In this document: positions 8,788-18,370 of the stretch, piece by piece | Position numbering within the stretch: the stretch's first letter is position 1 | Layout: the number at the start of each line of letters is the position of its first letter | NCBI GenBank assembly: GCA_016868105.1 | Contig: VGIA01000015.1 | Location: forward strand, 1-35,577 | From: Betaproteobacteria bacterium | Lineage (GTDB): Bacteria; Pseudomonadota; Gammaproteobacteria; Burkholderiales; SG8-39 | Direction: 5' to 3' | DNA length: 35,577 bases | Made by a program: the position numbers and the translations under genes | The notes under the pieces: model-generated | What the model saw: only the letters and a program-made list of their open reading frames with translations | The model's database searches: none | What the model was told of the DNA's origin: nothing

Positions 8788-10518
8788 ATGTCCGCCGCAC
8801 GCCCGTATCGCTACAGCCACGCCGGCTGCGCCGTCTGTGCGCTGCAGGACTCGAACCTGTCGGCACACGAAGCGGTGCGAACATTGGTTGCCCTGGGCTC
8901 GGATGCCCAGGCGGCCAACGAGGGACATGCGTCGGCCGCCCCCTCCGCACCCGGGGCGGGCGACGAGATCGCGGCACTCCTCACCGCCGGGGGGGCCGCC
9001 ATCCCGGCCGATTCGCCTCGCCTCGGTGGTGGAGGCGGCGGGCCGCGCATCGGCCGCCGGCTGCTCATCCGGGGGGCGACGGTGATCGACGGCACCGGTG
9101 CGCCGCCGATCGGGCCGATGGACATCGCCGTCGAGGGTGCTCGCATTGTCGAGGCGCGTGTGGTGGGCCATCCGCATGCGCCGATCACGATGCCGCGGCC
9201 GGCGCCGGGCGACTTGGAGATCGATGCCAGCGACTGCTACGTGCTGCCCGGCTTCGTCGATTCGCACGTGCACATCGGCTTCCCGCAGCAGGCCAAGCAC
9301 GGGCCGGTGGCTCCCACTGAATACGTCTACAAGCTCTGGCTGGCCCACGGCGTCACGTCCGTCAGAGAGGTGGGCAGCGTCAATGGTTTGCGTTGGACCA
9401 TCGAGCAGGCGCGACAGGCAGGCTCCGGCGAGATTGCAGCGCCGCACATCACGCCCTATGCACTGTTCCCGCTGCCGGAGTACTTCCACAAGACACCCGA
9501 GCAGGCGCGCGCCTGGGTGCAGTCCGTGGCCAGTGTCGGCGCGAGGGGCGTCAAGTTTCTCGGCGCCCAACCCGGCACCATGCAGGCGGCGCTGGACGAG
9601 GCACGCAAGCTCGGCCTGCGCACCGCCTGTCATCACGCGCAGATGTCGGTAGCGCGCATGAACGTGCTGGACACCGCCGGTTGGGGCTTGTCGAGCATGG
9701 AGCACTGGTATGGCCTGCCCGAAGCACTGTTCACCGACCGCACGGTGCAGGACTACCCCAGCGACTACAACTACAACAACGAGCAGGACCGCTTCGGCGA
9801 GGCCGGGCGCCTGTGGCTGCAAGGCGCCGAACCTGGCAGCGCGCGCTGGCGCGGGGTGCTGGAGCGTTTGCTGCAGCTGGACTTCACGCTCGTACCGACC
9901 TTTGTTGCCTACGAGGCGGCGCGCGACGAGCAGCGTGCACGGCGGCTGGAGTGGCACGACGCCTACACATGGCCAGGCGTCTGGGAGTTCTTCCAGCCGA
10001 ACCGCGACGCCCATGGCTCGTTCCACTTCTACTGGACCACGCAGCACGAGATTGCATGGCGGCGCAACTACCAGCGCTGGATGGCGTTCGTGAACGACTA
10101 CAAGAACCTGGGCGGTCGGGTGTGCGTCGGCAGCGACTCGGGCTTCATCTACAACCTCTACGGGTTCGGCCTGGTGCGCGAACTCGAGCTGCTGCAAGAG
10201 GCCGGATTTCACCCGCTGGAGGCCGTCCGCGCGGCGACGCTCAAGGGCGCCCAGTTGCTGGGGCGCGAGCATGAGGTCGGCAGCATCGAAGTGGGCAAGC
10301 GGGCCGACCTGGTGGTGCTGGACCGCAACCCGCTCGTCAACACCAAGGCGCTGTACGGAACCGGGGCGGTGTGGCTCAACGACGAGTCGCGCCAGGTCGA
10401 ACGCACCGGCGGCGTGCGCTACACCGTTGTCGGCGGTGCCGTACACGATGCCCGGGCCTTGCTGGCCGAGGTGCGAGCGATCGTCGCCTCAGAGAAGGAT
10501 CGGCGTGGGGCGCTGTAA
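8788..10518 (+). CDS. amidohydrolase family protein with about 85-90 residue N-terminal extension
   Basis: Amidohydrolase motifs LIRGATVIDGTGAPP, LPGFVDSHVHIG, CHHAQMSVARMN, CVGSDSGF, VGSIEVGKRADLVVLDRNP. Confidence 0.85.
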   Translation: MSAARPYRYSHAGCAVCALQDSNLSAHEAVRTLVALGSDAQAANEGHASAAPSAPGAGDEIAALLTAGGAAIPADSPRLGGGGGGPRIGRRLLIRGATVIDGTGAPPIGPMDIAVEGARIVEARVVGHPHAPITMPRPAPGDLEIDASDCYVLPGFVDSHVHIGFPQQAKHGPVAPTEYVYKLWLAHGVTSVREVGSVNGLRWTIEQARQAGSGEIAAPHITPYALFPLPEYFHKTPEQARAWVQSVASVGARGVKFLGAQPGTMQAALDEARKLGLRTACHHAQMSVARMNVLDTAGWGLSSMEHWYGLPEALFTDRTVQDYPSDYNYNNEQDRFGEAGRLWLQGAEPGSARWRGVLERLLQLDFTLVPTFVAYEAARDEQRARRLEWHDAYTWPGVWEFFQPNRDAHGSFHFYWTTQHEIAWRRNYQRWMAFVNDYKNLGGRVCVGSDSGFIYNLYGFGLVRELELLQEAGFHPLEAVRAATLKGAQLLGREHEVGSIEVGKRADLVVLDRNPLVNTKALYGTGAVWLNDESRQVERTGGVRYTVVGGAVHDARALLAEVRAIVASEKDRRGAL

Positions 10519-10584
10519 CGCCACCCCTGAAGCCAGCGCCCTCCAGGCGACCCAGCAATCGCGGCTGTCCCATTGACCGTCGGC

Positions 10585-11565
10585 ATGCAGCGAACGCTTG
10601 TCACCGTACTTCGCCGCCTGGCCCTGGCGGTGGGCCTGGTGCTGGCGGTGCTGGCCGTCAACTTCACGCTGATCCACGCCGCGCCGGGTGATCCGGCGCT
10701 CGTCATCGCCGGCGAGATGGGCGGCGCGGACGAGGCGACGATGGCCACCATCCGCAAGACCTACGGGCTGGACCGGCCGCTGCACGAGCAGTTCTTCACC
10801 TACCTCGGCAAGAGCGTGCGCGGCGATCTGGGCACCAGCTACACCTACAACCGGCCGGTGATCGATCTGATCCTCGGCCGCCTGGGCCCAACCGTGCTGT
10901 TGGTGCTGACGGCGCTCTTGTGTGCCATCGTCATCGGCACCGGCCTGGGCGTGCTGGCCTCGCGCCGGCCGGACAGCTTCGGCAGCGGCGTGGTCACCGT
11001 GTTTTCGCTCGTCGGTTACGCGATGCCGGTGTTCTGGACCGGCATCCTGCTCGTCATCCTGTTCGGCAAGGTGTGGCCGGTGATGCCGATCGCCGGCATG
11101 CGCGACGTGCGCGCCTTCGGCGCCGGGCCCTGGCAAGCGGCGTTGGACGTCGCGCACCACCTGGTGCTGCCGGCGGCCACCCTGGCCATCGTGTACCTGG
11201 CGCAATACAGCCGGCTCTCGCGCGCCAGCATGCTCGAGGTGCTGGGCAGCGACTACATCCGCACCGCGCGCGCCAAGGGCCTCTCCGACGCGGTGGTGAC
11301 CTTCAAGCACGCGCTGCGCAACGCGCTGATGCCCATCGTCACCATCGCGGGGTTGCAGTTCGGCAACCTGATCAGCGGCGCGGTGCTGGTGGAGACGGTA
11401 TTCTCGTGGCCGGGGCTGGGCACGCTGGCGCTGGATGCCATCCTCGGGCGCGACTACCCCACGCTCCTGGGCGTGCTGACCTTCTCGGCCATCCTGGTGA
11501 TCGTGGCTAACCTGATCACCGACTTGAGCTACCGCTGGATCGACCCGCGGTTGCGTGGGCGATGA
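10585..11565 (+). CDS. dppB: ABC transporter permease (DppB/OppB family)
   Basis: MQRTLVTVLRRLALAVGLVLAVLAVNFTLIHAAPGDPA...; permease EAA loop ARAKGLSDAVVTFKHALRNALMP; the listed ORF begins at an upstream TTG, ATG is at 10585. Confidence 0.88.
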   Translation: MQRTLVTVLRRLALAVGLVLAVLAVNFTLIHAAPGDPALVIAGEMGGADEATMATIRKTYGLDRPLHEQFFTYLGKSVRGDLGTSYTYNRPVIDLILGRLGPTVLLVLTALLCAIVIGTGLGVLASRRPDSFGSGVVTVFSLVGYAMPVFWTGILLVILFGKVWPVMPIAGMRDVRAFGAGPWQAALDVAHHLVLPAATLAIVYLAQYSRLSRASMLEVLGSDYIRTARAKGLSDAVVTFKHALRNALMPIVTIAGLQFGNLISGAVLVETVFSWPGLGTLALDAILGRDYPTLLGVLTFSAILVIVANLITDLSYRWIDPRLRGR

Positions 11566-12419
11566 GCACCGAAGCGCTCTCTCCATGGCGCGAGGCCTGG
11601 CGCGTCTTCAGCAGCAACAAGGCGGCGGTGCTGGGCTTGCTGATGCTCGCAGTCGTGGCAGCGACGATGGTGTTCGGCCCGGGCCTGTACGGGGTGTCCG
11701 CGTTCGACATCGCCGGCGCGCCTTTCACGGCGCCCTTTACCGACCCGAAGTTGTGGCTCGGCACCGATTACCTCGGCCGCGACGTGCTGGCCGGCGTGCT
11801 GATCGGCGGGCGCGCCACGGTGCTGGTGGGGCTCTCGGCGGCGGCGGTGGCGGTGACGATCGGCGTCACCATCGGCGCGCTGGCCGGCTACTTCGGCGGT
11901 TGGGTCGATCTGGCGCTGTCGCGCGTGACCGAACTGTTCCAGGTGTTGCCGGCGCTGCTGTTCGCGATGGTGCTGGTGACGCTGTTCCGGCCTTCGCTGA
12001 CGGTGGTGGTGTTCGCGATCGGCGTCGTGGCTTGGACCGGTACCGCACGCCTGGCGCGCGCCGAGTTCCTGCGCCTCACGCACCTGGAGTTCGCCAATGC
12101 GGCGCGCGCCTTGGGCGCCGGGCACCTGCGGCTGATGCTGCGCGAGATCCTGCCCAACGCGCTGCCGCCGCTGATCGTCTCGGCCACGCTGATCGTCGGT
12201 GCCGCGATCCTGTTCGAGGCCGGCTTGAGCTTCCTCGGCCTTTCGGACCCCAACGTGATGAGCTGGGGGCTGATGATCGGCAGCAACCGCCGCAACATCC
12301 TCGAGTGCTGGTGGGCAGTGACCTTCCCCGGTGCGATGATCTTCGCCACCGTGCTCGCGGTGAGCCTGATCGGCGACGGGCTCAACGATGCCCTCAACCC
12401 GAAGCTGCATCTGCGGTGA
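11562..12419 (+). CDS. dppC: ABC transporter permease (DppC/OppC family)
   Basis: LGTDYLGRDVLAGVLIGGRATVLVG and ARALGAGHLRLMLREILPNALPPLIV; ATGA overlap with dppB. Confidence 0.9.
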   Translation: MSTEALSPWREAWRVFSSNKAAVLGLLMLAVVAATMVFGPGLYGVSAFDIAGAPFTAPFTDPKLWLGTDYLGRDVLAGVLIGGRATVLVGLSAAAVAVTIGVTIGALAGYFGGWVDLALSRVTELFQVLPALLFAMVLVTLFRPSLTVVVFAIGVVAWTGTARLARAEFLRLTHLEFANAARALGAGHLRLMLREILPNALPPLIVSATLIVGAAILFEAGLSFLGLSDPNVMSWGLMIGSNRRNILECWWAVTFPGAMIFATVLAVSLIGDGLNDALNPKLHLR

Positions 12420-12440
12420 TCCCTTCGAGATGAACGCCCA

Positions 12441-13412
12441 ATGAGCCTGCTCGCCGTCGAAGACCTGAGCGTCGAGTTCCGCACCCGGCGCGGTGTGGCC
12501 CGGGTGCTCGATCGCGTGAGCCTCGGCATCGAGCGCGGCCAGACGCTCGGTGTGGTGGGCGAGTCCGGTTGCGGCAAGAGCGTCACGGCGCTGGCCATGC
12601 TGCGGCTGATCGCCTCGCCACCGGGCCGCATCACCGGCGGGCGCGTGCACTTCGACGGCCGCGACCTGCTGGCGCTGAGCGAAGACGAGATGCGCCAGGT
12701 GCGCGGCAACCGCGTCTCGATGATCTTCCAGGAGCCGATGACGAGCCTGAACCCGGCCTACACCGTGGGCGACCAGATCGCCGAGAGCGTGCGGCTGCAC
12801 CAGGGCCTGACGCGCCGCGAGGCGATCGAGCGCGCGGCGCAGATGCTGGACGCGGTGAGCATCCCCGACCCGGCCAGGCGCGTGCACGAGTACCCGCACC
12901 AGTTCAGCGGCGGTATGCGCCAGCGCGTGATGATCGCGATGGCGCTCGCCTGCCAGCCCGACCTGCTGGTGGCCGACGAGCCGACCACGGCGCTGGACGT
13001 GACGGTGCAGGCGCAGATCTTCGATCTCATCTCTGAGCTGCGCGAGAAGACCGGCACCGCGGTGATGCTGATCACGCACGACATGGGCGCCGTGGCCGAG
13101 ATGACCGACCGCGTGGCCGTGATGTACGCCGGCCACGTGGTGGAGAGCGCCGCGGTGGCCGACGTGCTGCGCGAGCCGCTGCACCCCTACACACGCGGCC
13201 TGATCGCCTGCGCGCCTGGTGCGCGCACCGTGGCGCCGGGGCAGCTGCTCGACGAGATCCCGGGCACCGTGCCCTCGCTCGTGGAGCGTGGTGCGGGCTG
13301 CCTGTTCGCCGAGCGCTGCGCGCACGTGCAGCCGCGCTGCCGCGCCGAGCTGCCGCCGCACAGCGAACCCGCCCCAGGCCGTACGGTGATGTGCTGGCTG
13401 CACACGCAGTGA
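12441..13412 (+). CDS. dppD: ABC transporter ATPase (DppD/OppD family)
   Basis: Walker A GESGCGKS, signature FSGGMRQR, Walker [14 protein letters not shown], OppD C-terminal Cys motif. Confidence 0.93.
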   Translation: MSLLAVEDLSVEFRTRRGVARVLDRVSLGIERGQTLGVVGESGCGKSVTALAMLRLIASPPGRITGGRVHFDGRDLLALSEDEMRQVRGNRVSMIFQEPMTSLNPAYTVGDQIAESVRLHQGLTRREAIERAAQMLDAVSIPDPARRVHEYPHQFSGGMRQRVMIAMALACQPDLLVADEPTTALDVTVQAQIFDLISELREKTGTAVMLITHDMGAVAEMTDRVAVMYAGHVVESAAVADVLREPLHPYTRGLIACAPGARTVAPGQLLDEIPGTVPSLVERGAGCLFAERCAHVQPRCRAELPPHSEPAPGRTVMCWLHTQ

Positions 13413-13437
13413 GGATCAGCGAAACAGCGAGCAGATC

Positions 13438-14433
13438 ATGAGCGACTCCCTGCTCGCGGTGCACGACCTCAAGGTCCACTTCCCGGTGGGCGGCGGGCTC
13501 TTCGGCGCCAGGGCTTTCGTCAAGGCGGTGGATGGCGTGAGCTTCGACATCCGGCGCGGCAGCACCTTCGGCATCGTCGGCGAGAGCGGCTCGGGCAAGA
13601 GCACCACGGCGCTGGCGGTGATGCGCCTGGTGCCCATCACCGCCGGGCAGGTCCACCTTGGCGCGGCCGACATCGGCGCGCTGCAGGGCGAGGCGCTGCG
13701 GCGCGAGCGGCGGCGCTTCCAGATGGTGTTCCAGGATCCGTACGCCTCGCTCAACCCGCGCAAGCGCGCCGGTGACGCGGTGCTGGACGCGCTGAACCTG
13801 ATGGAGGTGGGCGCACCGGCCGAGCGCCCCGCGCAGGCCGAGCGGCTGTTCACGCAGACCGGGCTCAAGGCCGAGCAGATGCAGCTCTTTCCGCACCAGT
13901 TCAGCGGCGGCCAGCGCCAGCGCATCGTGCTGGCGCGGGCATTGGCGGCGCGCCCCGAGCTCGTGGTGTGCGACGAGCCGGTGTCGGCGCTGGACGTGGC
14001 GATCCAGGCCCAGATGCTCAACCTGATGCTGAAGCTCCAGCGCGAGTTCGGCCTGACGTACCTCTTCATCAGCCACGACCTGGGCGTGGTGCGCCACATG
14101 TGCGACGAGGTGGCGGTGATGTACCTGGGCCGCATCGTCGAACAGGCCTCGCGCGAGTCGCTGTTCGAGCGGCCCTTGCATCCCTACACGCGCGCGCTGT
14201 GGTCGGCCGCGCCGAGCTTCGACCCGGGTGCGCGTTCGCGCGCGCATCGAATCCGCTTGCAAGGCGATCCGCCCAGCCCGCGCAACATCCCGCCCGGCTG
14301 CCGCTTCGCCGGGCGCTGCCCGCATGCCCAGGATGCCTGCCGCAGTGCCGAGCCCGAGTTGCGCGCCGTCGGCCCCGAGCACTGGGTGGCCTGCCACCGC
14401 GTCGACGATGCGGGCGAGGCCCGCTACGGCTGA
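13438..14433 (+). CDS. dppF: ABC transporter ATPase (DppF/OppF family)
   Basis: Walker A GESGSGKS, signature FSGGQRQR, Walker B LVVCDEPVSALDV, C-terminal GCRFAGRCPHAQDAC. Confidence 0.93.
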   Translation: MSDSLLAVHDLKVHFPVGGGLFGARAFVKAVDGVSFDIRRGSTFGIVGESGSGKSTTALAVMRLVPITAGQVHLGAADIGALQGEALRRERRRFQMVFQDPYASLNPRKRAGDAVLDALNLMEVGAPAERPAQAERLFTQTGLKAEQMQLFPHQFSGGQRQRIVLARALAARPELVVCDEPVSALDVAIQAQMLNLMLKLQREFGLTYLFISHDLGVVRHMCDEVAVMYLGRIVEQASRESLFERPLHPYTRALWSAAPSFDPGARSRAHRIRLQGDPPSPRNIPPGCRFAGRCPHAQDACRSAEPELRAVGPEHWVACHRVDDAGEARYG

Positions 14434-14441
14434 GGCGCGCG

Positions 14442-15536
14442 TCAGACCTCCGCCGCGCGTCGCGCCGCCTCGACGGCGGCCTCCTGGTGCGCGAGCAGGC
14501 CGCGGTGCGGAATGGTCGCGAACAGCTCCGCCACCGGGTTCGGCACCCCGCTCGACATCCCGGATAGCGCCTCGAACACCGGCAGGCCGAGGAACGGAAC
14601 GGTGGAGGCGGAGTAGCCGCCCTCCTGGCAGAGCACCAGCCTGCCCTGGCAGAGCGACCGAGCCGCCGCCGCGATGGTCTCGGCCATCCAGCGGAAGTCC
14701 TCCGGCCCGAGCATCATGCGCGACAGCGGATCCTGGAAGCCTGCATCGTAGCCGCAGGGCACCACGATCAGCTCGGGCCGGAAGCGCTCCAGCGCAGGCA
14801 GGATCACGCGCTCGAACGCGGCGCGGTAGGCCGCCCCGGTGCAGCCGGGCGGCAGCGGAATGTTGAGGTTGGTTCCAGCGCCGCGGCCCTCGCCGCGCTC
14901 GGCCACCGAGCCGGTGTGGCGCGGAAACGTGCCGTCCTGGTGCAGCGACACGGTGAGCGCGCGCGGGTCGTTCCAGAACACCGCCTGCGCGCCGTTGCCG
15001 TGATGCACGTCCCAGTCGACCAGGGCGATGCGGGCGAGGCCATGCTGCTCCAGCGCGTGCAAGGCGCCTATCGCCGCGTTGGAAAAAACGCAGAAGCCCA
15101 TGCCGGCGTCGGCCGTGGCGTGATGGCCGGAGGGGCGCACGAACGCATAGGCGTTGTCGACCCGCCGCGCCAGCACCGCGTCGATGGCGGCGATCACGCC
15201 GCCGGCGGCGAGCGCGGCGATGGCGTATCCGCCCGCGCCGATGCGCGCCATGGGGCCCACCTCGCCCCCGCCAGCCGCTGATGCCTCGCGCACCCGCGCG
15301 AGATACCCGCGCGTATGCACCCTGGCGAGCTGTCCATGGGTCGCCTCGCGCGCCTCGATCGGATGGAGCTTCGCCGTGAACCCGCTCGCGTCCAGCAGCG
15401 CCTTGAGCCGGCGCTTGGGCTCGGCGGAATCAACCGGCTCGCCGGGCGGCACCCAGGGGCCGGCCGGGAGCACGCCGGCGCCTGCGCCGGGATCGTGGCG
15501 CCAGTAGCTCTCGTGCCAGACGAGGCCTGTCGTCAT
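14442..15536 (-). CDS. class II histone deacetylase-like / acetylpolyamine amidohydrolase family protein
   Basis: HDAC motifs FVRPSGHHA, ALVDWDVHHGNGAQAVFW, VPCGYDAGFQDPL, QEGGYS. Confidence 0.88.
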   Translation of the reverse strand: MTTGLVWHESYWRHDPGAGAGVLPAGPWVPPGEPVDSAEPKRRLKALLDASGFTAKLHPIEAREATHGQLARVHTRGYLARVREASAAGGGEVGPMARIGAGGYAIAALAAGGVIAAIDAVLARRVDNAYAFVRPSGHHATADAGMGFCVFSNAAIGALHALEQHGLARIALVDWDVHHGNGAQAVFWNDPRALTVSLHQDGTFPRHTGSVAERGEGRGAGTNLNIPLPPGCTGAAYRAAFERVILPALERFRPELIVVPCGYDAGFQDPLSRMMLGPEDFRWMAETIAAAARSLCQGRLVLCQEGGYSASTVPFLGLPVFEALSGMSSGVPNPVAELFATIPHRGLLAHQEAAVEAARRAAEV

Positions 15537-15557
15537 GCGGTGGCGCGCGCCCTGCGC

Positions 15558-16931
15558 TCAGCGCCGGTCGTGCAGGCAGAGCGCGGCATCCAGGGCGGCG
15601 ACGCACTCATCGGCATGCGCGCGCGTGAACACCAGCGCCGGCGAGATGATCGCGCGATGGCCCATCACCCGCACCAGCACGCCGGCTTCGCGGAGCGCCT
15701 TCTCGACCGCGACGCAGAACGCATGGCCCGGCGGGTACGGATCCTTCGAGCTGCGATCCTGCACAAGCTCCAGCACCAGCATCAGGCCGATGCCGCGCAC
15801 GTCGCCGACCGAAGGGTGGCGCCGGAGCGTCTGCAGGCGCTCGAGCAGGTAGGCTCCGGTCGAGGCGGCATTCTCCGGCAGCTTCTCTTCGTCGACCACG
15901 CGCAGGTTGGCGAGCGCCGCGGCGCACGCGAGCGGGTGACCGGAATAGGTAAAGCCGTGCATGATCGCGGCGTGCGGCGACGCCTTCTCCCAGGCGGCGG
16001 CGACGCGCTCGTTCACCACCGTCGCGCCAAGCGGCACGTACGCCGAATTGATTCCCTTTGCCAGGCTCATGAGGTCGGGCGCCACGCCCCACTGGCGCAC
16101 GCCGAACATTTTCCCGGTGCGGCCGAATCCGGTGACCACCTCGTCGGCAATGAGCAGGATGTCGTACTTGTCGCACAGCGTCCTCAGCCGCGGCCAGTAA
16201 TCCGGCGGCGGCACGATGAGCCCGCCGGCACCCTGCACGGGCTCCGCGATGAACGCGGCGACGGTGTCCGGCGTCTGGTGCAGGATCTCGCGCTCGAGCA
16301 GCGTGGTGCAGATCTCCGACAGCCTGGCCGGATCGTCGGTGAACGGGTTGCGGTAAAGGTACGGCCCCTCGACCTGTAAGAAGCCCGGCATTAGCGGCTC
16401 GTAGCTCTTGCGCCAGACCGGGTTGCCGCTCGCCGACATGCCGCCGAAGTGAACGCCATGGTAGGCATTGCGCAGCGACACGATCTTCGTCTTGTCGGCG
16501 CGGCCCTGCAGCTTCCAGTACTGGCGCGCGAGCTTGATGGCGGTCTCGTTCGCGTCCGAGCCGCCGGAGGAATAGATCACGCGAACCATGCGCTCCGGGG
16601 TGAGCAGCGCGACCAGCCGCGCCGACAACTCGATCGAGGGCGGGTTGGAATAGCCGCCAAAGCTCGAGTAGTAGGCAATCCGATCGAGCTGCTCGTGGAT
16701 CGCGCGCTTCAACGCCGGGTGGTTGTGCCCGACGTTCACGCACCACAGGCCAGCGGTGCAGTCGAGGTACTTCCTGCCCTCGAGGTCCCAGACGTGCACG
16801 CCGTCGCCGCGCGCGATGACCAGGGGCGGCGCGGCGCGCGACGCCTTGGGGTCGATCATCGGATGCCAGAGGTGGCGTGCGTTGTAGTCGGCCACCGGAA
16901 ACCCGGCGGCGCGCGTATCTTCAGAGCCCAT
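15558..16931 (-). CDS. class III (PLP) aminotransferase
   Basis: HLWHPMIDPK, GLWCVNVGHNHPALKRAI, LLIADEVVTGFGRTGKMFG, Schiff-base region SLAKGINSAYVPLGA. Confidence 0.92.
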   Translation of the reverse strand: MGSEDTRAAGFPVADYNARHLWHPMIDPKASRAAPPLVIARGDGVHVWDLEGRKYLDCTAGLWCVNVGHNHPALKRAIHEQLDRIAYYSSFGGYSNPPSIELSARLVALLTPERMVRVIYSSGGSDANETAIKLARQYWKLQGRADKTKIVSLRNAYHGVHFGGMSASGNPVWRKSYEPLMPGFLQVEGPYLYRNPFTDDPARLSEICTTLLEREILHQTPDTVAAFIAEPVQGAGGLIVPPPDYWPRLRTLCDKYDILLIADEVVTGFGRTGKMFGVRQWGVAPDLMSLAKGINSAYVPLGATVVNERVAAAWEKASPHAAIMHGFTYSGHPLACAAALANLRVVDEEKLPENAASTGAYLLERLQTLRRHPSVGDVRGIGLMLVLELVQDRSSKDPYPPGHAFCVAVEKALREAGVLVRVMGHRAIISPALVFTRAHADECVAALDAALCLHDRR

Positions 16932-17017
16932 GGCATTTACCCCTTTATGAAGCATAGCTTAGATTGCGCGGCGTCGCGGCGCCGCAGGCGCTGAGTGCGC
17001 GGGCCGGGGCGGCCCGA

Positions 17018-18370
17018 TCAGCTCGAGGGCCTCGCCATGTCGGCCCTGGTCGCCGGCACCGAGTAGGTCGCGTCGGGGTGCTTGGGCAGCGCGTCCTCCC
17101 ATTTGCGGTACTTCGCGCGCAGCGCGGCGAGCCGCCCCGGTTGCAGCCTGCCGAGGTTGGCGCGCTCGCGCTCGTCCCTCGCGAGGTTGAACAGGAACTC
17201 CTCGCCCTCGACCGACAGGTACTTCCAGTCCCCCGCGCGCAGCGCCTTCTGGTCGCGGAACAGCATCTTCCAGTACAGCTCGCGGCGGAAGGTCTGCGCC
17301 GGGTTCTGCAGCACCGGCAGCAGGTTCCTGCCGTCGAGCGGGTAGTCGCGGTGCGGCCTGACGCCGGCCGCGGCAAGGAAGGTCGCCACCCAGTCCATCG
17401 TGACCGCGTGCTGCGCGGTCGTGCCGCCGGCCCTCACCAGCGCCGGCCAGCGCACGATGTAGGGGACCCGGATGCCGCCTTCCAGCAGGTCCATCTTCTT
17501 GCCGACCAGCGGCCAGGTGTCGGAGAAGCGCTCACCGCCGTTGTCGCTGGTGAACACCACCAGGGTGTTGCGCTCGACGCGGGCCGCGCGCAGCGCCCGC
17601 ATGATCCGGCCGATGCCCTCGTCCATCTGGCGGATCATCGTCAGGTAGGTCGCCAGCGATCCGCCGTCGAAGTGGTAGAGCCTGCCGATGCGGCGCGCCG
17701 CCGCCGCGTCGCCGCGCGTCTCCCACGGCCAGTGCGGCGCGTTGTAGTGCACCGACAGCAGGAACGGCTGCTGCTGCTTGCGCTCGATGAAATCCACCGC
17801 GCGCGCGGTGATCAGGTCGGTGAGGTAGCCCCTGGCGTGGCTCTCGCGCTCGCCATCCCACAGGTCGTGGACGCCGGCGGTGTCCTTGTGGGTGAAGTAG
17901 CCCAGCCCGCCCGACAGCGCGCCGAAGAACTCCTGGTAGCCGCTCTTCAGCGGCCCGAAATGCGGCGGGAAGCCGAGGTGCCACTTCCCGGCGAGCGCGG
18001 TCGCGTAGCCCGCCTCGCCGAGCAGCGAGGGCAGCGTCGGGTGCGCCGGCGGCAGGCCGAGCAGCGGGTTGCCGCGCGCACCTGCGCTGCGGATCGGCTC
18101 GTCAGCGCCGCCGCGCAGCCGGTGCTGCCAGCGCCCGGTCATCAGCGCGAAGCGGGTGGGCGAGCACACCGAGGAGTTGGCGTAGCCCTGAGTGAAGCGC
18201 AGGCCCTGCGCCGCCATCCGGTCGAGCGACGGCGAAGGGCTGCCCGCCTTGCCGCGGCCGGCGGTGCCGACGATGCCGCGGCCGCCGTAGCAGCCGAGGT
18301 CGGCATAGCCGAGGTCGTCGGCCATGATGAAGACGAAATTCGGACGCGGTGCAGGCGTTCGCCCGCTCAT
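17018..18370 (-). CDS. type I sulfatase (arylsulfatase A-like)
   Basis: NFVFIMADDLGYADLGCYGG and Cys-type formylglycine motif SSVCSPTRFALMTGR (Cys codon at 18164-18166). Confidence 0.92.
   Translation of the reverse strand: MSGRTPAPRPNFVFIMADDLGYADLGCYGGRGIVGTAGRGKAGSPSPSLDRMAAQGLRFTQGYANSSVCSPTRFALMTGRWQHRLRGGADEPIRSAGARGNPLLGLPPAHPTLPSLLGEAGYATALAGKWHLGFPPHFGPLKSGYQEFFGALSGGLGYFTHKDTAGVHDLWDGERESHARGYLTDLITARAVDFIERKQQQPFLLSVHYNAPHWPWETRGDAAAARRIGRLYHFDGGSLATYLTMIRQMDEGIGRIMRALRAARVERNTLVVFTSDNGGERFSDTWPLVGKKMDLLEGGIRVPYIVRWPALVRAGGTTAQHAVTMDWVATFLAAAGVRPHRDYPLDGRNLLPVLQNPAQTFRRELYWKMLFRDQKALRAGDWKYLSVEGEEFLFNLARDERERANLGRLQPGRLAALRAKYRKWEDALPKHPDATYSVPATRADMARPSS

Noticed and set aside
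8782-10446. 554-aa minus-strand ORF opposite the amidohydrolase
   Set aside because: Antisense to a gene with intact amidohydrolase motifs; no domain recognised.
11529-13403. 624-aa minus-strand ORF opposite dppC/dppD
   Set aside because: His/Arg/Gln-rich shadow ORF; the plus strand carries intact ABC permease and ATPase motifs.
16968-17015. GC-rich small hairpins between the sulfatase and the aminotransferase (GCGGCG/CGCCGC and GGGCC/GGCCC)
   Set aside because: Short GC stems without a U-tract are frequent by chance in this composition; not enough to call a terminator.
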